Shown here: piece after piece, positions 19,741 through 21,914 of the stretch
Position numbering within the stretch: the first letter of the stretch is position 1
Layout of the letters: every line of letters begins with the position of its first letter
DNA from: Apostichopus parvimensis
Taxonomy: Eukaryota; Echinodermata; Holothuroidea; Aspidochirotida; Stichopodidae
Reading direction: 5' to 3'
DNA: 21,914 nucleotides
Assembly (NCBI GenBank): GCA_000934455.1
Contig: KN885004.1
Span: 55,285-77,198, forward strand
Position numbers and translations under genes: made by a program
Notes under the pieces: generated by a model
What the model saw: only the letters and a program-made list of their open reading frames with translations
Database searches by the model: none
Told to the model about the DNA's origin: nothing

Positions 19741-20075
19741 TGAAAATTCAATGACGCATGTACAGTCGACGATGTCGACATCGTCCGTAGCGATCTTCTT
19801 TATTATCAAGTCAATCAGTCACGAGCAGTTGCCCCAGCAAAGAGACATTATGAACATGTTGCTAATTCCAAGGTTGCTCAGTCAGAAACGTGACGTTGGA
19901 AGAAACACTCTCCGCGCAAACGACTGCAAAACTTGCAAAATTGCTGTCTCGAGAAATCCGGCAGAAACGGCATATAATCATCATCATCGATGGAGCACTC
20001 ACACAGCAGATTACCGAGCGTTTTTAAGATTGAGGACAAAAGTGTGACGCCATTTAGAGGTCAATTATTGATCCA
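19740..20075. promoter_or_regulatory. Candidate noncoding regulatory tract G with 18-bp palindrome
   Basis: There is an abrupt change to high-complexity DNA with many CpGs. 19768-19785 is a perfect 18-bp palindrome GACGATGTCGACATCGTC. Nearby are AGTCAATCAGTC (PBX-like), CGTGACGT (CRE-like), TCATCATCATCGATGG and TCAATTATTGATCC (homeodomain palindrome). A 98-codon frame at 19751-20047 spans most of it but has no recognised domain. Coding in an unknown exon cannot be fully excluded. Confidence 0.35.
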
Positions 20076-20119
20076 GGTTCCCAACTATTGCCTCGTCTTT
20101 ATTTTTTTGTTTCCCCTCC

Positions 20120-20400
20120 TTTGGATTGTTGCATGCGATGCTGCAGATGAGAAATAACGGTGGAAATTAATATTACGAGAGACTCAAAGAGTCGTGTAAT
20201 TTGTATACCCTCAACACAAGAGTTTGGGATTTGGTTAAATTTATATCTGACTCAAAGCAAAGGTATATAAAAGAGTCATAAATTAGATATTATAAGGAGT
20301 GCGGTAATCAGAGCTAATGGAAAAGAGGCAAAGGTGTGCCGGGGAAGCAAGTCTAATTAATCACTGCAAGATTTAAAGGGGGATATAGGCATTCTGTTTT
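20120..20400. promoter_or_regulatory. Candidate noncoding regulatory tract H
   Basis: This tract contains GACTCAAAGAGTC at 20181-20193 (inverted repeat), TATATAAAAG at 20264-20273, then a dense stretch GCGGTAATCAGAGCTAATGG and TCTAATTAATCACTG (homeodomain words) around a GTGTGCCGGGGAAGC core. The look is that of a conserved enhancer rather than drifting intron, but conservation cannot be measured here. Confidence 0.35.
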
Positions 20401-21914
20401 TAACTGACTTTAAATTGTTTGTTCGTCATTGACTAAGTTACTATTGGTTACGGAATATATAAATTGGTTATACAATCACTGTCAATTATGTGCAGGGAGT
20501 TTGTACATAGTACCTTGATGGTTTACATTCTTTATGATAAGTCAAATCACACAATTAGTAGACACTAACTGTAAACTCTAGATGGGTATTAATTAAATGG
20601 AGGTGCAGTTTGTAGTGTCACATTAATATGGGTTCTATAGGTCACCTGAAATTCAAAGATCATTTCAACAACAAAATTATTGCCCAAGCCACTTTTTTTT
20701 GTGTTACATTGATTAATAAATAAATAAATTTGGCATGATTTTTATTTATTTACAGTCGAGAGACACATTGTGTAATGATTCCAGATTTGCTGGTCAGTAG
20801 CTTTACTTTGATATACAAGTCATATTGTATAATAGTATCCCGTAGGCCTTAATTGTGATGCCTTCATCTGAAGGATGCCAAATACAACAAAACTACCTGA
20901 CTTTTGCGGCTCTTCTCTGTTGTACAGTTTCATTCTTCAACTTAGTGATTTTGTGGCATGTTTTAACAGGTTTTGCCAGACAGACTTAGATTTATAACTT
21001 TCAAGATCTTTATTCATATATCACACTCAACAAGCAATAATTTCCCTGGCATTTTCGTCCATTAAAATTTCACTGTGAAGTTGTGGTAAACTGGGTTAAA
21101 TATTCGTGAAAAACAGGGTTTGAATAAAATAAAGAATTGATCTTTTTTTCGATACTGTAGTTTAGCTGTTTTGGTACAAGCTATGTAGGGTAGTGGAACT
21201 AACAATTTATAACAATGCAGTCAAATTTCAATACGTAGCAACAGACTGTGAATCAGCTCAGCAACATGAATGTTTGAAGTAAAGTTAAACTAGCATGCTT
21301 ACTAAGATGTCTGAAACTTGTGTGTGTCTGTGACTGTTCCCCAAAACATACAGATATATGGTATCAGAAAATAAATTTACCTTTGTTACACTGGTCAGTC
21401 AACCTAAGTACTGGTCAGACGTCGAAAAGAATTACTTACCGCTATGGCTGTTTGGTTACCCGATGCTTTCATCAAAATATAGAATGAATTTAAAAAGCCT
21501 TGATTTTGTGGTCTGTTAACAAATCTCTGTAAATTAATTACTGAGCTTGTTTGACGTATATATATATCCTGAAATTTATGTTTTGAGTATTGTCAAGGAG
21601 CTGAAGGCTGTAGTTTTGTCCAGAGTTCTGTGAAGGATACGATGAATTATCAAACCATGCAGTCATATGCCATATCTATAATGGATGGTAGTATCACTCA
21701 ATGTAGATAATCTTTGTGGTTAGAAGTACGTGGGTGCTGCTTATTTGGGAGTTATTTTAACATTGATTCTAATATATAAGAACATTTTGCTACCCATACA
21801 TGTAATGTTTGATTTCTTTACAAACCTCTAATAAGCTTTGGAAAAGAATCACTAAGCCACTTAATTTTCTGGCCTTTAAGAAAACAGTATAGTGTTCTCT
21901 GATAGTTGCTACCA
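20401..21914. other. AT-rich intronic sequence to the right edge
   Basis: Only simple repeats are seen: AATAAATAAATAAAT near 20715, a TATATATATA run near 21558 and 8-T runs. TTTATTTACAG ending near 20755 resembles a splice acceptor but no conserved exon follows. Confidence 0.5.

Larger units (their letters stand above)
5449..21914 (+). other. Downstream intron of the ZMIZ gene (partial, more than 16 kb)
   Basis: After the donor at 5449 no further exon of the family can be seen. In relatives the next exon encodes a short conserved stretch around SSWCEEL, and no convincing copy with splice sites is present before the right edge. The intron therefore probably exceeds 16.4 kb. It contains minisatellites, a LINE fragment and several high-complexity tracts that may be regulatory. 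The absence of a nested gene is inferred only from lack of recognisable coding sequence. Confidence 0.75.

Noticed and set aside
19751..20047. 98-codon frame starting with ATG as a small gene
   Set aside because: No domain, no codon signature and no splice or polyadenylation context were seen. The region fits better as noncoding regulatory DNA, although this is not proven.
1..21914. CRISPR-like array, given several regular repeats
   Set aside because: The repeats are contiguous tandem units with no unique spacers, and the context is a eukaryotic intron.

Overview
The window looks like AT-rich nuclear DNA from an invertebrate animal, probably marine. It has very large introns, canonical GT-AG splice signals, dense minisatellites, long G or C runs and a relic of a non-LTR retrotransposon. 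Species cannot be named from the sequence. There are no bacterial operons, no Shine-Dalgarno-linked gene sets, and no long open frames. Apart from the retrotransposon remnant, the open frames longer than 60 codons look like chance frames in noncoding DNA.

One coding exon is well supported, on the + strand at about 5343-5448. It encodes 35 residues that match the N-terminal (TPR-like) region of the ZMIZ1/ZMIZ2/Tonalli family of PIAS-like transcription coactivators. It is bounded by a good polypyrimidine tract and AG on the left and a consensus CAG|GTAAG donor on the right. The rest of the window therefore reads as intron: more than 5.3 kb upstream and more than 16.4 kb downstream of that exon. 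I found no further ZMIZ exon.

Layout: (1) 1-5342, upstream intron, with a 42-bp tandem repeat at the left edge, a 22-bp repeat, AT-rich and C-rich low complexity, a 164-bp tandem duplication and a ~190-bp three-copy satellite-like array. (2) 5343-5448, ZMIZ exon. (3) 5449-10180, first part of the downstream intron, with a decoy splice acceptor, a CpG-rich block at 7.1-7.95 kb bracketed by TTGTCC/GGACAA hairpins (a possible mobile-element relic), and several high-complexity tracts that look like noncoding regulatory elements. (4) 10190-12065, two minisatellites: one with a 97-bp higher-order unit made of 52- and 45-bp halves, and one with a ~59-bp unit. (5) 12.5-16.5 kb, mostly featureless intron, with a paired RFX X-box-like site and other homeodomain-rich tracts. 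(6) 16633-17007, a 5'-truncated, frameshifted LINE 3' end on the minus strand with a probable 7-bp target-site duplication. (7) 17205-17590, two short minisatellites (28 bp and 30 bp). (8) 19.7-20.4 kb, a second high-complexity, CpG-bearing block with an 18-bp perfect palindrome; the remainder is plain AT-rich intron.

What ties the window together is a developmental transcription coactivator gene whose giant intron carries scattered candidate regulatory tracts between repeat arrays. The exon call is firm. The regulatory calls are inference from composition and motif content and need cross-species alignment.
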